A stretch of 64,000 nt of DNA from Candidatus Tisiphia endosymbiont of Beris chalybata (GCF_964026555.1 NZ_OZ032159.1:186001-250000); one strand, 5' to 3'. Shown: positions 1 to 8,271, counted from the stretch's first letter. Translations and numbers: made by a program. Notes: generated by a model not told the origin, from the letters alone.

Positions 1-982
1 TTCCTATACAACTGATAAGGATACTCCACACGGGGGCACCATTTTTATTTGTTTTTGCTAGGAAGGACGGCATAAACCCATCTTCCGCTAGCCCTAAGGC
101 TATTTGTCCGCTAGTTAATACCCACGCATTTAATGTGCCAATACAAATAATTGCGGCAATTAATGAAATAATTATATGCCATTTACCTCCAAAAATTATT
201 TGCGTTGCATCTACGTAAGGGGCGCTAGAAGTTATTAGCTCTTCTTTTGGAATTATTCCAATAATCCCAATATTATTAATTAGATATATTATCGCTACAC
301 ATAGGGTACCTGTGACTATTGCTTTTGGTATAGTCTTAGAAGGATTGATTACTGATCCCGCCTGAGCAGTAGCCGATTCTAGCCCAATAAAACCCCAAAA
401 TGTTAATAATATTACTTCGCTCAGACTTTGAAAAAAAGTTAAATTGCTAGTATTTTGTTCTATAACAAAATTCCTACTATCAAACTTACATAACGCAGCA
501 ACCGGTATAATGATGAGAGGAATAAATTTTAATAGGGTGAATATAAATTCTATACGCCCTGCTACTGCTATACCTTTAAGATTTAAAAGCATAATGGTGA
601 GTAACAGTAATATTTCTAGTCCTAAATATAGCAAACTATTATAAGCGCCAATTAAAGGAGCTAAATATCTGATCGCTGCAATAACAACTGTTGCAGTACT
701 CACCCATGAAATTACCCAATAAGTCCAGCCCGTAAAAAATGCTGGAGTATTCCCAAATATATTTTTTAAATATACATGCGGGCCTCCTGTCTGAGGAAAT
801 TTTGAGCATAATATAGCAAATAACAGCGCAAGGATTATAGCGGCACAGGACGATACTACCCAACCGGCTAATCCATATACTCCAAAGGGCGCTAAACTTG
901 CTGGTAATATTAAAATTCCTGTGCCGATCTGGCTACCAGTAGCTAATGCAAAAACTGACCAAAATCCAAGTTTTTGGGACAT
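1..982 (-). CDS. APC-family amino acid permease, 3' end cut by window edge
   Basis: An uninterrupted reading frame of 327 codons runs from an ATG at 982 to the window edge and has no stop inside. The start MSQKLGFWSVFALATGSQIG and the following GTGILILPASLAPFG match the first helix and the glycine-rich unwound segment of amino acid-polyamine-organocation permeases. Repeated hydrophobic segments follow, including a conserved-looking ILLTFWGFIGLESAT stretch around residue 230. It should be an inner-membrane amino acid or amine transporter or antiporter; substrate cannot be read from the sequence. The C-terminal helices lie outside the window. Confidence 0.85.
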   Translation of the reverse strand, partial: MSQKLGFWSVFALATGSQIGTGILILPASLAPFGVYGLAGWVVSSCAAIILALLFAILCSKFPQTGGPHVYLKNIFGNTPAFFTGWTYWVISWVSTATVVIAAIRYLAPLIGAYNSLLYLGLEILLLLTIMLLNLKGIAVAGRIEFIFTLLKFIPLIIIPVAALCKFDSRNFVIEQNTSNLTFFQSLSEVILLTFWGFIGLESATAQAGSVINPSKTIPKAIVTGTLCVAIIYLINNIGIIGIIPKEELITSSAPYVDATQIIFGGKWHIIISLIAAIICIGTLNAWVLTSGQIALGLAEDGFMPSFLAKTNKNGAPVWSILISCIG

Positions 983-1073
983 ATAATTCTATTAATTATC
1001 ACTTAAATTTGCTTGCCCACTGAAAAGCTTGAACATTACTCTTCCAATTAATTTCAGTTTTTGCAATATATAG

Positions 1074-1137
1074 CATAGTCCATTAAGGTGCGTACAGAGT
1101 ATTTATCTTCAAGCATGCATGACTATAGTCACTTAGG
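1074..1137. repeat. Palindromic repeat family J, copy 1
   Basis: A roughly 55-bp unit beginning CATAGTCCATTAAGGTGCG and ending GCATGCATGACTATA. It recurs at 17572-17623 (inverted) and 23538-23592. Its right end merges with the TATAGTC end of the adjoining family A element. Confidence 0.6.
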
Positions 1138-1229
1138 TTAAACTAGCTACGTTGTTGCTCGTCGCTTACCTAGTATCCCCTAGGCTTCACTCCTCGCGCC
1201 TAGTATCTAATTCAACCTAAGTGACTATA
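1134..1229. repeat. Palindromic repeat family A, copy 1
   Basis: Inverted arms TATAGTCACTTAGGTT and AACCTAAGTGACTATA enclose a core that contains a second inverted pair around CTAGTATC and CTAGGC. Other copies are at 23399, 25208, 38743 and 60864. Confidence 0.85.
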
Positions 1230-1259
1230 CGAGCAGTATATAGGCTGTTTTGTTCTTTA

Positions 1260-1418
1260 GGCTTCCTGCGTAAGTTGAAAATAGTTAAGGGATTTTTAGG
1301 AAAAACAAAGCTGAGCCGAGCTGCTTACATGGATGTACATGAAGAACGGAAGCAAGTTTTGACGACAAAATCACCAATTAGCAAAATCACCAACTAGCTC
1401 GACTTATGCAGGAAGTCT
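1260..1418. repeat. Palindromic repeat family B, copy 1
   Basis: About 160 bp with arms GGCTTCCTGCGTAAG and CTTATGCAGGAAGTCT. The interior (GATTTTTAGGAAAAACAAAG) resembles the interior of family C. A second full copy is at 7609-7769, and half arms occur at about 2854 and 17286. Confidence 0.75.
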
Positions 1419-1455
1419 TTATATTTAAAGTATCCCTATTAATGAGAAACCTAAC

Positions 1456-1498
1456 TATTCCCTGCGCGATGCAAGTTTTGGAAGAGGCCTATTAATAG
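1456..1498. repeat. Half element of palindromic family G
   Basis: The segment CCTGCGCGATGCAAGTTTTG plus the AGAGGCCTATT that follows is a single arm of family G. The same arm occurs at 43663-43697 (uppS start), at 50641 and inside the coding region at 5700-5801. Confidence 0.55.
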
Positions 1499-1501
1499 TG
1501 G

Positions 1502-1576
1502 TGGTGACCCCTACGGGAATCGAACCCGTGTTTTCACCGTGAAAGGGTAGTGTCCTAACCGCTAGACGAAGGGGCC
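1502..1576 (-). tRNA. tRNA-Glu (anticodon TTC)
   Basis: The minus strand folds into a 75-nt cloverleaf with CCA encoded at the 3' end. The acceptor GGCCCCTT pairs with the 3' side, the D-loop is CTAGCGGTTAGGAC, the anticodon loop is CCTTTCACG with TTC, and the T-arm is CGGGTTCGATTCCCG. It stands alone among repeats, and the next gene on that strand is the permease about 520 bp away. Confidence 0.97.
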
Positions 1577-2069
1577 GTAAAAGATCGCTGGTGACTAAGC
1601 TTTTTATACACTTTTGGGTGTCTATGCAACCCTAAATCATCTTAAAAACTTTGTCTACCGAAGCTTGAGTATTAACGATAGTGAAATTAGCTAAATACCG
1701 CAGACTATACCGTCCGTACAAAGGTATATACTACTCGCTTTGCCGAATTGTTTTTTTATTTTATCAAAAACTCACGTCCTCACGTAACTTCATATATACG
1801 CTGCGCGCGCTCGCCATTCAAAATAAAATGCTGGTTCTAGCAGTACAAGCACCATACTCGAATGACCCCTAGAATTTGCATAGTCACTTTAGAGGCGCAA
1901 AGGTCTTATTGTAACCGCTTGCTCTACCCTTAATATTGCACAACAGCATCATAGGAATAAAACTTAATATCGCTATCATTTGATTATACTGTAAGCTAAC
2001 AGCGTTCAGTTTATACACTATACTTAAAATATTGCAAGCATGAAATTGTATTTTTAAATTAACTTCACT
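1577..2069. other. Intergenic region with degenerate palindromic repeat (family I)
   Basis: About 490 bp without a credible gene. The part from about 1700 to 1866 resembles 17498-17693: both contain a CTCACGTCCTCACGT-like segment and then CGCTCGCCATT followed by AAAATAAAAT. The open frame at 1681-1872 lies inside this repeat and has no recognisable protein features. Confidence 0.5.
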
Positions 2070-2531
2070 CTACTTTCTCTTTTTTTTCTTGCTCTCTGTA
2101 GTTTGGTTAAATCTACCAATGTTTCGTACAAATTTTTGAACACTATTAAGTTCAGTGCCATAAGTTTTAGTATATTCCTTAACAATATTTATATCATTTT
2201 TATAAGAATTATTAAGCACTAATGCCTCATCAATAGTATCATTTTTATTGAAACTAACTTTTATTATCCTTTGTTCTAATACTTTTGGCTCAAGCCAAGC
2301 TCTTTTTGATAAAGAACGATGTACATAATACCAAGTATTAGGCGAATAGCTAGGGATAATTGTTGCGGTTCCAATTAAATCTTCTACCTCGTTTTTGCTC
2401 AGTTTTTTGTTCTCCAGCATAGGTAATAAACTGTCATCCACATATTGGCCTCGCGATTCAATTACTTGACAGTTAGAGAGAGTCAGTAAGATAAACATAG
2501 TGGAAAGAATTCTAATTATAAAAATTTTCAT
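2070..2531 (-). CDS. bamE: BamE/SmpA-like outer membrane assembly lipoprotein
   Basis: A 153-residue protein from the ATG at 2531. I chose this start because MKIFIIRILSTMFILLTLSN leads straight into a lipobox ending in Cys; the frame could open 20 codons earlier, but that would bury the signal peptide. After the lipid-anchored cysteine comes a BamE-type segment with LSKNEVEDLIGTATI and NTWYYVHRS, matching the small BamE fold that stabilises BamA-BamD in outer membrane protein insertion. The tail is strongly basic (SKKKKRK). It is a single gene with no operon partner. The family call rests on lipoprotein architecture and motif likeness. Confidence 0.8.
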   Translation of the reverse strand: MKIFIIRILSTMFILLTLSNCQVIESRGQYVDDSLLPMLENKKLSKNEVEDLIGTATIIPSYSPNTWYYVHRSLSKRAWLEPKVLEQRIIKVSFNKNDTIDEALVLNNSYKNDINIVKEYTKTYGTELNSVQKFVRNIGRFNQTTESKKKKRK

Positions 2532-2957
2532 ACAATTTATTTTTGAAATACCTAGATTTTGTAATGGAAATATAATATACTGCCCTATCAATTTGACAAA
2601 TACTTTTTACATATAAATTTATAACCTTTATATTAAAATAGTTTTTGCAGTAAATTAGGGTATAGGGCAATGTTAGAGGTGTATATATTACTACCCAGTC
2701 TTTAACGCTTAACTAGGTTTTGCTATCTCATACCCTGCATTTAATATTATATATCTAAATCAGGAATATACATACTAACAATAAAGTAGTGCAGTAAAGG
2801 ACAAAGTGAAAACATACTCGGCAAATCGTTTTAGAGGGTATGTTTTTTATTAGACTTCCTGCATAAGTCGATCTAGTTAGTATTACATATTTTTATACCG
2901 AGTTGAGAGTACAATAGAATATTTATTAAGTAAATAGTTTAATTTTAAGAGGCGAAT
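2532..2957. other. Intergenic region upstream of rpmF with hairpin and repeat half
   Basis: No gene seen. AACATAC and GTATGTT at about 2810-2838 form a stem with a 20-nt loop followed by a T-run (terminator-like, or an rpmF leader structure). A lone family B arm (AGACTTCCTGCATAAGTCGA) follows at about 2853. The ribosome binding site AAGAGGCG precedes rpmF. Confidence 0.4.
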
Positions 2958-3158
2958 ATGGCAGTACCAAAAAAGAAGACATCGAAATCAAAACGCAATA
3001 TGCGTCGTTCCCACCTTGCGCTGGGTAAAATTAACGTTGTAGTAGATTCTGAAACAGGGGAATATAAACTTCCTCATCACATATCTTTGGTTGATGGGAC
3101 TTATAATGGGCGACAAGTGATTATAAAAAAGTCAGAAAAAGACGAAGAAGTAGCATAA
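2958..3158 (+). CDS. rpmF: 50S ribosomal protein L32
   Basis: A 66-residue basic protein starting [19 protein letters not shown], the diagnostic L32 N-terminus, with [15 protein letters not shown] at the C-terminal side. Length is normal for alphaproteobacterial L32. It lacks the zinc-binding cysteines found in some L32 versions. The gene is 6 nt ahead of fabH, so the two are probably co-transcribed. In many proteobacteria, including Rickettsia, plsX lies between rpmF and fabH; it is not here. Confidence 0.97.
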   Translation: MAVPKKKTSKSKRNMRRSHLALGKINVVVDSETGEYKLPHHISLVDGTYNGRQVIIKKSEKDEEVA

Positions 3159-3164
3159 ACTGCA

Positions 3165-4118
3165 ATGTCCTGTAAAATTATTGGGTGTGGTTCCTATTTA
3201 CCAGAAACTATTATTACTAATTCAGCTTTATCTTTATCAGTTGATACTAGTGATGAGTGGATTCGTTCTAGAACAGGTATATTAAAAAGACATATTGCTA
3301 GTGATAATCAATATACTTCTCATTTAGCTCTTAAAGCTAGTCAAACGGCGATAGAGGACTCTGGCCTTCCCCCTTCTGCTATAGATTTAATCATTACTTG
3401 TAGTACCACCCCTGATAATAGCTTTCCCTCTATTGCTTCTAAATTACAAGGTTACCTTGCTCTTGGTAGCATCCCCTCATTTGATTTACAAGCAGTGTGT
3501 TCTGGCTTTATTTATGGCTTACATGTTGCAGATTCTTTAATTAGTTCTAGTAAATATAAAACCATATTGCTGGTGGGGGCTGAAAAAATGTCCTCGTTGC
3601 TTGATTGGAATGATAGGGCTACCTGTATATTATTTGGGGATGGAGCTGGAGCGGTAATATTGCAATATAGCGATGATAATTCGGGAATAATAGATAGTCA
3701 TATTTACTCGGACGGACGTTATTATGATCTTCTTTATACCGATGGAGGGGTAAGTATGAATGGTAAAAGTGGTAAATTAAAAATGAAGGGGCAAGAAGTT
3801 TTCAAATATGCAGTCGAGAAAATGTCAAAGTCAGCTGAAGAGATAATGCATAACAATCACTTGACCACGGATGATATAGATTATTTTGTTCCTCATCAGG
3901 CCAATATAAGGATTATAGAGGCAATCGCAGAGAGGCTCAACTTTGCACCCAATAAGGTAGTAAAAACAGTAACAGAGCATGCCAACTGCTCCGCCGCATC
4001 AATTCCTCTGGCGCTTGCTTCTCTTAAAAACTGTCATAACCTCAAAAAAGGCGATATCTTACTGTTGAGTGCTATGGGGGCGGGCGTCACCTGGGGATCT
4101 GCTTTAATACGATGGTAA
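3165..4118 (+). CDS. fabH: Beta-ketoacyl-ACP synthase III (FabH)
   Basis: A 317-residue cytoplasmic enzyme that condenses acetyl-CoA with malonyl-ACP to start type II fatty acid synthesis. It begins [14 protein letters not shown] with [12 protein letters not shown], which is typical of KASIII. The nucleophile cysteine is in DLQAVCSGF, the catalytic histidine in VPHQANIR, and the asparagine in [11 protein letters not shown]. The C-terminus [19 protein letters not shown] is complete. It follows rpmF after 6 nt without plsX. Its stop is about 40 bp before palindromic element C1. Confidence 0.97.
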   Translation: MSCKIIGCGSYLPETIITNSALSLSVDTSDEWIRSRTGILKRHIASDNQYTSHLALKASQTAIEDSGLPPSAIDLIITCSTTPDNSFPSIASKLQGYLALGSIPSFDLQAVCSGFIYGLHVADSLISSSKYKTILLVGAEKMSSLLDWNDRATCILFGDGAGAVILQYSDDNSGIIDSHIYSDGRYYDLLYTDGGVSMNGKSGKLKMKGQEVFKYAVEKMSKSAEEIMHNNHLTTDDIDYFVPHQANIRIIEAIAERLNFAPNKVVKTVTEHANCSAASIPLALASLKNCHNLKKGDILLLSAMGAGVTWGSALIRW

Positions 4119-4157
4119 ATATAACCTCTAGATTCTGTGAAGGAAATTTTTATATAC

Positions 4158-4303
4158 TAGACCTCTTGCATAACCTAAAGATAATTGAAGAATTTTTAGG
4201 AGAAACGAAGTCGAGTACCGCAGCGTACATAGACGTACGTGAGGAACAGAGAGGAGTTTCGACGACAAAATTACCAATTAGATTAGGTTATGCAAGAGGT
4301 CTA
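4158..4303. repeat. Palindromic repeat family C, copy 1
   Basis: 146 bp with arms TAGACCTCTTGCATAACCTA and its complement at the right end. The centre carries CCGCAGCGTAC, ATAGAC, GTACGTGAGGA. By eye it is identical base for base to the copy at 17350-17495. It interrupts the left arm of the adjoining D element (TATACT before it, ACTTCAAGAATTGG after it). Confidence 0.9.
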
Positions 4304-4309
4304 CTCTAG

Positions 4310-4454
4310 GAACTTCAAGAATTGGCGTCGTCGTGCCCTAAAGACTGCGCTCCTCACGTACTAATATGTACGCTGCGGTACTCGACTTTGAGCCTCCTTG
4401 CTCTTTTTGAAGTTGATTCTATCGTCTACCAACTCTTCAGGTACGAACAGTATA
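4310..4454. repeat. Palindromic repeat family D, copy 1
   Basis: Begins ACTTCAAGAATTGGCGTCGT and ends with CAACTCTTCAGGTACGAACAG then TATA. The centre CTCACGTACTAATATGTACG is the same core as in family C. The outer left arm is displaced by the nested element C1. Confidence 0.8.
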
Positions 4455-4561
4455 GTAGTAAAATTAGATCCATATCTTAATATTTTCTTAATTTTTGTTC
4501 ATCAGACTGTCGCATCTTAGGCATGGTTAGTAAAACATTCACTAGATTTCATACGAACAAT

Positions 4562-7500
4562 TCACCCAAAAGTAGGCAGGTCGTCACACTCTCCTATATT
4601 CTGGATTGTCCATTCCTCATAGGGTGCTTCTCGTAGTTTATATTCTGCTAGTTCCTTCGTGGTTCTCTCTATATTTATAGGGTCCGTATCTGTTACTTCT
4701 TGTTCTAGATAGTTGGGGCTGTATATATTAAACTTCTCGTCCTTTGCTTTGCGGTTTAATAAGCATAGGATAGGAAAGAATCTACCGTATCCCGGTATTT
4801 CCTTTATTTTGTCTACCTCAAACGCCGCTTTGCTTAATGCGTCTTCTACTACCTTTCTAGCAGTCATTTCTATGTCTATCAGCTTTATAGGTGATACTTC
4901 CCGAATCGCTTTTTCTTCCATATCTAGGTGCGCTGCGGTTTTGCTGGCCTCATCTCCTTCAAGTTTGCGGCTCCAAGTGAGCTGCGCAAGAGGTATATTC
5001 TCTTCGGCTATTTTGCGGAGCGTAGATCGCCTTTCGGTATTAGAGATAGAATCTTCAGGTGATTTATAGTCAATTGATGAGAAGTTGGTGACATCGTCAC
5101 TCGTCTCTTGCCTATTATCTATAGCCGTCGTTCCATCGCTCCTAGCACCAAATTCTCCTGAATTGACTATAGTATCTTCATCTTCCATTGATTCGGCATC
5201 TTTTGATATATATCCTTCATCCTCCTCTAGGAGCTGCTTCCATACATCCTCCTGTTCTTCACTACTTATTAAGGGTTCCTGTTGGCTGCCTTTCCATTCA
5301 AGTAATGCTTTAATAATTGCAGGATTATCAGTCCCCCCTATTAAATAATACTCTGTTGCGTAGGAAAAGGCGCTCCTACCAAAGTGATCTTGCCAATTAA
5401 TATATTCTTTAAATTCTTTTATATCATTCTTAAAAATATTTTGCCAATTAGCTTGAAAGTGACTTACTAAAAGTTGGTATGTTTTTATATCCAGAGTCTG
5501 GATAGCTAATATCAAAGCTGTTTCTTTCGCTTGAGTTTTTTGCGTAATATCTGTGTTAGGATGAGAGAGAAATTCTTGAATAATCTGTATATTTCTCTGT
5601 TTAATTGCTAATAAAAAAGGTGGATCATCATCCTGCAGACCTTGCACTGTTGAGGCAGAGGTAACTTCATTAAAATCTATTTCAGGAAATTTTAATGTCG
5701 AATCTAGGCTCAAATCCTCACATACACCCCCGTACGCTGCAGTTTGGAGCGAAGAGTCTTCTTCAAATTCCCTGTGCGATGCGAGTTTCGAAAGAGGCCT
5801 ATTGATATCAATTGCTTCTGTTAATGGGGAATGGCTATTTTCATCTGGTGGGTTAATATTTCCGTTGGAGTCAAATTGAGGGGCTAAAGGTACTGTATCT
5901 AATTGCTCACTGTCATGCTGCAAGATTTGTAGTTCTATTTGTGCTGGTTGCTCTTCTAGTAGAGGAACTGCAAGGTCATAATTACCACTTTCGTCTTTCT
6001 CAATATTGCTAATGGTAATTATTATACGGTTATATAGTGCGTTTTGTATAGATGGTTCGTTAATTGATGAAATATTATTAGGTGGGGTCTGGAATTTAAG
6101 GGGCTCTGTTTTCGGCATTAGCTGAGGGGGAAGGTGGGGAGTAGAGTTACTATCACTAGATAGATATGTTTCGGCTGAGTAGGTATCCAATAATAAGTTT
6201 GTCTGCTGGAAGGTCGTAAGGTCATTCATCACTAGCTGCGCAGTAGGATAATCAGAGATACTATCTACGCTGCAGCTAACAATCATATCATGGGGACTAG
6301 GTAATCTATGATTAAAATCTGAATTTATATTAGGTTCTAACAATGTAAGTATGGTATTGTTGTTATTTTGGTAAATATTAGTAGCGTGATCATTAAATGA
6401 TAATCTGCTATTGATATTTCTTAATATCCCTAGCTCTTTATATGACTCAAATTTATAAAGCCTATGGATACGCTGTTTGATATCTCGGTCTTTAGCTGGG
6501 GTTTTAAGTATATTAATAAGTGGAAGATAAGCTGATTGGTACAAAGATTGATATATATTATATACTTTTTCTTTGATAATTGCTGGTTTCTTTTTATATT
6601 TCCAATGTGCTGCCGTTCCATGCTGGGCCTTCTCATTCATTGCGCAAGTACGGATTTGGATCTCTATATTTTGCCTAGTGGGACCAATGATTATAGTATG
6701 TAAAGATTGATAACCATTAGATTTAGGTCTGTGAATATAATCCTGAAATTGACCCTTGACGCTTTGATAATGGGCATGCATGACCGCAAGGGCTTTATAA
6801 CAATCTTCAACATTCTCTACTATAATTCTAAATGCTAAAATATCATATAATTGCCCTATATTAATATTTTTCTGTAGCATTTTTAACCAAATAGAATAAG
6901 GAGTTTTGATCCTACCGAATATTTTGGCTTGGATACCTTCAGCCTGCAAGCTATTATGAAGAGAATTAATAATTTTAGTAATTAAAGCTTTGATATCTTT
7001 GCCACAAAAGGCATATAGATGGGTTAAAATATATTCTCGAATATCTGGTTGCAATATTGTTAAACAAATTTCTTGCAGTTCAATTTTAATTGCTTCGAAT
7101 CCTACTCTTGACATTAAGGGTACGTAAATTTCTATTATTTCTAAAGCAGAAATAGCGTATTTTTCAAGTGTAGGATTGACCGAAAATATACTAATATTAT
7201 GTAATAAGTGAGCCAGCTTGACAAATAATACTCCTACTGCTACTTCTTGTGGCATAGAAAGTAAGAAGTCAAAAAATTTCTGTGCTTGTCTTATATTATA
7301 AGGTAAGTAATGAATTGTTGATGTTTTAAGGATTCCCTCTACTATGTTGGCTATTTCTATACCAAATTGGCTGCTAATTTGTTGGAGGGGGAGAGTAATT
7401 TTAGATAAATCTGTTGTGGAGATAGCAGTAGACAATAAGCCTGCTATTACTGTATTATTATTGGGGTAAATCGTTAAGAGGATTTCAGCAACTTCCAAAG

Positions 7501-7591
7501 CATATGCAGGATTTTGACCCTGAGATATAATGTAAGAGATAGCCTCCTGTAATTTAGTATCATTAAGCCTAAAAATACTGTTAGTGAGCAT
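4562..7591 (-). CDS. RelA/SpoT-type (p)ppGpp synthetase fused to ankyrin-like repeats
   Basis: A 1009-residue protein. Residues 1-200 have the helical plan of a RelA/SpoT hydrolase domain, but the metal-binding HD motif is lost (GLLSTAISTT at 51-60 where LLHDVVEDT is expected; KLAHLLHNI at 125-133 instead of KLADRLHN). Residues 215-335 keep the synthetase signatures: GRIKTPYSIWLKM, YDILAFRIIVE, DYIHRPKSNGYQSLHT, IEIQIRTCAMNEKAQHG and TAAHW. The TGS and ACT regulatory domains are absent. Residues 340-650 are low-complexity, 654-768 look like two or three ankyrin repeats, and 770-1009 are acidic and unrecognised. Two palindromic elements are read through in frame (residues 597-631 and 807-843). 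It would be a synthesis-only alarmone enzyme with a possible protein-binding tail; whether it is active or secreted is unknown. No signal peptide. Confidence 0.85.
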   Translation of the reverse strand: MLTNSIFRLNDTKLQEAISYIISQGQNPAYALEVAEILLTIYPNNNTVIAGLLSTAISTTDLSKITLPLQQISSQFGIEIANIVEGILKTSTIHYLPYNIRQAQKFFDFLLSMPQEVAVGVLFVKLAHLLHNISIFSVNPTLEKYAISALEIIEIYVPLMSRVGFEAIKIELQEICLTILQPDIREYILTHLYAFCGKDIKALITKIINSLHNSLQAEGIQAKIFGRIKTPYSIWLKMLQKNINIGQLYDILAFRIIVENVEDCYKALAVMHAHYQSVKGQFQDYIHRPKSNGYQSLHTIIIGPTRQNIEIQIRTCAMNEKAQHGTAAHWKYKKKPAIIKEKVYNIYQSLYQSAYLPLINILKTPAKDRDIKQRIHRLYKFESYKELGILRNINSRLSFNDHATNIYQNNNNTILTLLEPNINSDFNHRLPSPHDMIVSCSVDSISDYPTAQLVMNDLTTFQQTNLLLDTYSAETYLSSDSNSTPHLPPQLMPKTEPLKFQTPPNNISSINEPSIQNALYNRIIITISNIEKDESGNYDLAVPLLEEQPAQIELQILQHDSEQLDTVPLAPQFDSNGNINPPDENSHSPLTEAIDINRPLSKLASHREFEEDSSLQTAAYGGVCEDLSLDSTLKFPEIDFNEVTSASTVQGLQDDDPPFLLAIKQRNIQIIQEFLSHPNTDITQKTQAKETALILAIQTLDIKTYQLLVSHFQANWQNIFKNDIKEFKEYINWQDHFGRSAFSYATEYYLIGGTDNPAIIKALLEWKGSQQEPLISSEEQEDVWKQLLEEDEGYISKDAESMEDEDTIVNSGEFGARSDGTTAIDNRQETSDDVTNFSSIDYKSPEDSISNTERRSTLRKIAEENIPLAQLTWSRKLEGDEASKTAAHLDMEEKAIREVSPIKLIDIEMTARKVVEDALSKAAFEVDKIKEIPGYGRFFPILCLLNRKAKDEKFNIYSPNYLEQEVTDTDPINIERTTKELAEYKLREAPYEEWTIQNIGECDDLPTFG
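5065..5171. repeat. Coding palindromic element (family E-like), copy in synthetase-ankyrin gene
   Basis: 107 bp with perfect 11-bp ends TATAGTCAATT and AATTGACTATA, lying wholly inside the coding region and encoding residues 807-843. It differs from the copy at 30595-30701 at about 12 of 107 positions by my count and is read in the same frame there. Confidence 0.9.
5700..5801. repeat. Coding palindromic element (family G arm plus core) in synthetase-ankyrin gene
   Basis: On the minus strand the stretch starts AGGCCTCTTTCGAAACTCGC, the family G arm, and continues through a core with CTGCAGCGTAC and GTGAGGATTTGAGCCTAGAT, which matches the intergenic hybrid element at 50641-50787. It encodes residues 597-631. 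Confidence 0.7.
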
Positions 7592-7608
7592 AAAAGTAAT
7601 ATTTCCTT

Positions 7609-7769
7609 AGGCTTCCTGCATAAGGCGAAAAAGCGCTTGGGATTTTTAGGAAAAACGAAGCCGAGCACCACAATGGACAAGGATGTACATGAGGAGCGGA
7701 AGGCCACGTTTTGACAACAAAATCACCTACTAGATCGACGCTCTCTAGAGCGACTTATGCAGGAAGCCT
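7609..7769. repeat. Palindromic repeat family B, copy 2
   Basis: Arms AGGCTTCCTGCATAAG and CTTATGCAGGAAGCCT. It lies immediately upstream of the synthetase-ankyrin gene, ending 18 bp from its start, so it occupies the likely promoter or leader region. Confidence 0.8.
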
Positions 7770-7978
7770 CTTATATTTTCGATCAAAATCTTTCACAAAG
7801 CTTTCTACTTAAAAATTTTGTTTTTAGAAAATAGAAGTAAATGAGACCAGTGAAAATAAAATTGGAGAGATCACTTTCAGCCTTAATTTGATTATGTTAA
7901 ATAATTAAATATTGCTCAATAATCAAATACGCCATTCCAAGGGAATGACCTCGACTGGCAGTATGCAGCTAATGTATT

Positions 7979-8084
7979 TATAGTCAATTAATATAATCTA
8001 GGGACGCCGTTGTTTGTTGCTCTACCATAGTAGTTCTAGGCTCTACCCTGGCACTTAGACCCTAGTGCATCTTAATTGATTATA
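7979..8084. repeat. Palindromic repeat family E, copy 1
   Basis: 106 bp with ends TATAGTCAATTAATATAATC and AATTGATTATA. The same ends and nearly the same length as the in-frame coding elements at 5065 and 30595. Confidence 0.75.
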
Positions 8085-8122
8085 CTTCAAGGCTTACTGC
8101 CTTTGTTTAAACAATAGGGATA

Positions 8123-8271
8123 TATACTGCTCGTACTTCAAGAATTGGCGTGTCGTCGTGCCCTAAAGATCGAGGCTTCACGTACTTTAGTGCGCTGCTT
8201 GACTTTGAGCCTCCTGCCTCTTCTTGAAGTGGATTCTATCGTCTACCAACTTTTCAGGTACGAACAGTATA
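8123..8271. repeat. Palindromic repeat family D, copy 2
   Basis: Full-length copy: TATACTGCTCGTACTTCAAG on the left, CTACCAACTTTTCAGGTACG then AACAGTATA on the right. Confidence 0.85.

Noticed and set aside
639..863. 74-codon minus-strand frame in the permease region
   Set aside because: Wrong phase relative to the intact permease frame that runs from 982 to the window edge.
1000..1500. CRISPR-like array of short repeats
   Set aside because: The repeats are of several unrelated families, palindromic, not evenly spaced and lack unique spacers; no cas genes in the window.
1681..1872. 63-codon plus-strand frame after tRNA-Glu
   Set aside because: Lies within a degenerate palindromic repeat also found at 17498-17693; no ribosome binding site or protein-like features.
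4112..4309. 65-codon plus-strand frame overlapping the fabH end
   Set aside because: Most of it is the family C element; the same element at 17350 gives an unrelated frame on the other strand.
6430..6636. 68-codon minus-strand frame inside the synthetase-ankyrin gene
   Set aside because: Overlaps a clearly coding frame (synthetase motifs and linker) in another phase; a shadow.
4562..7591. Integrative element of the RAGE type suggested by the RelA/SpoT-ankyrin gene
   Set aside because: No tra genes, integrase or attachment sites around it; neighbours are housekeeping genes.
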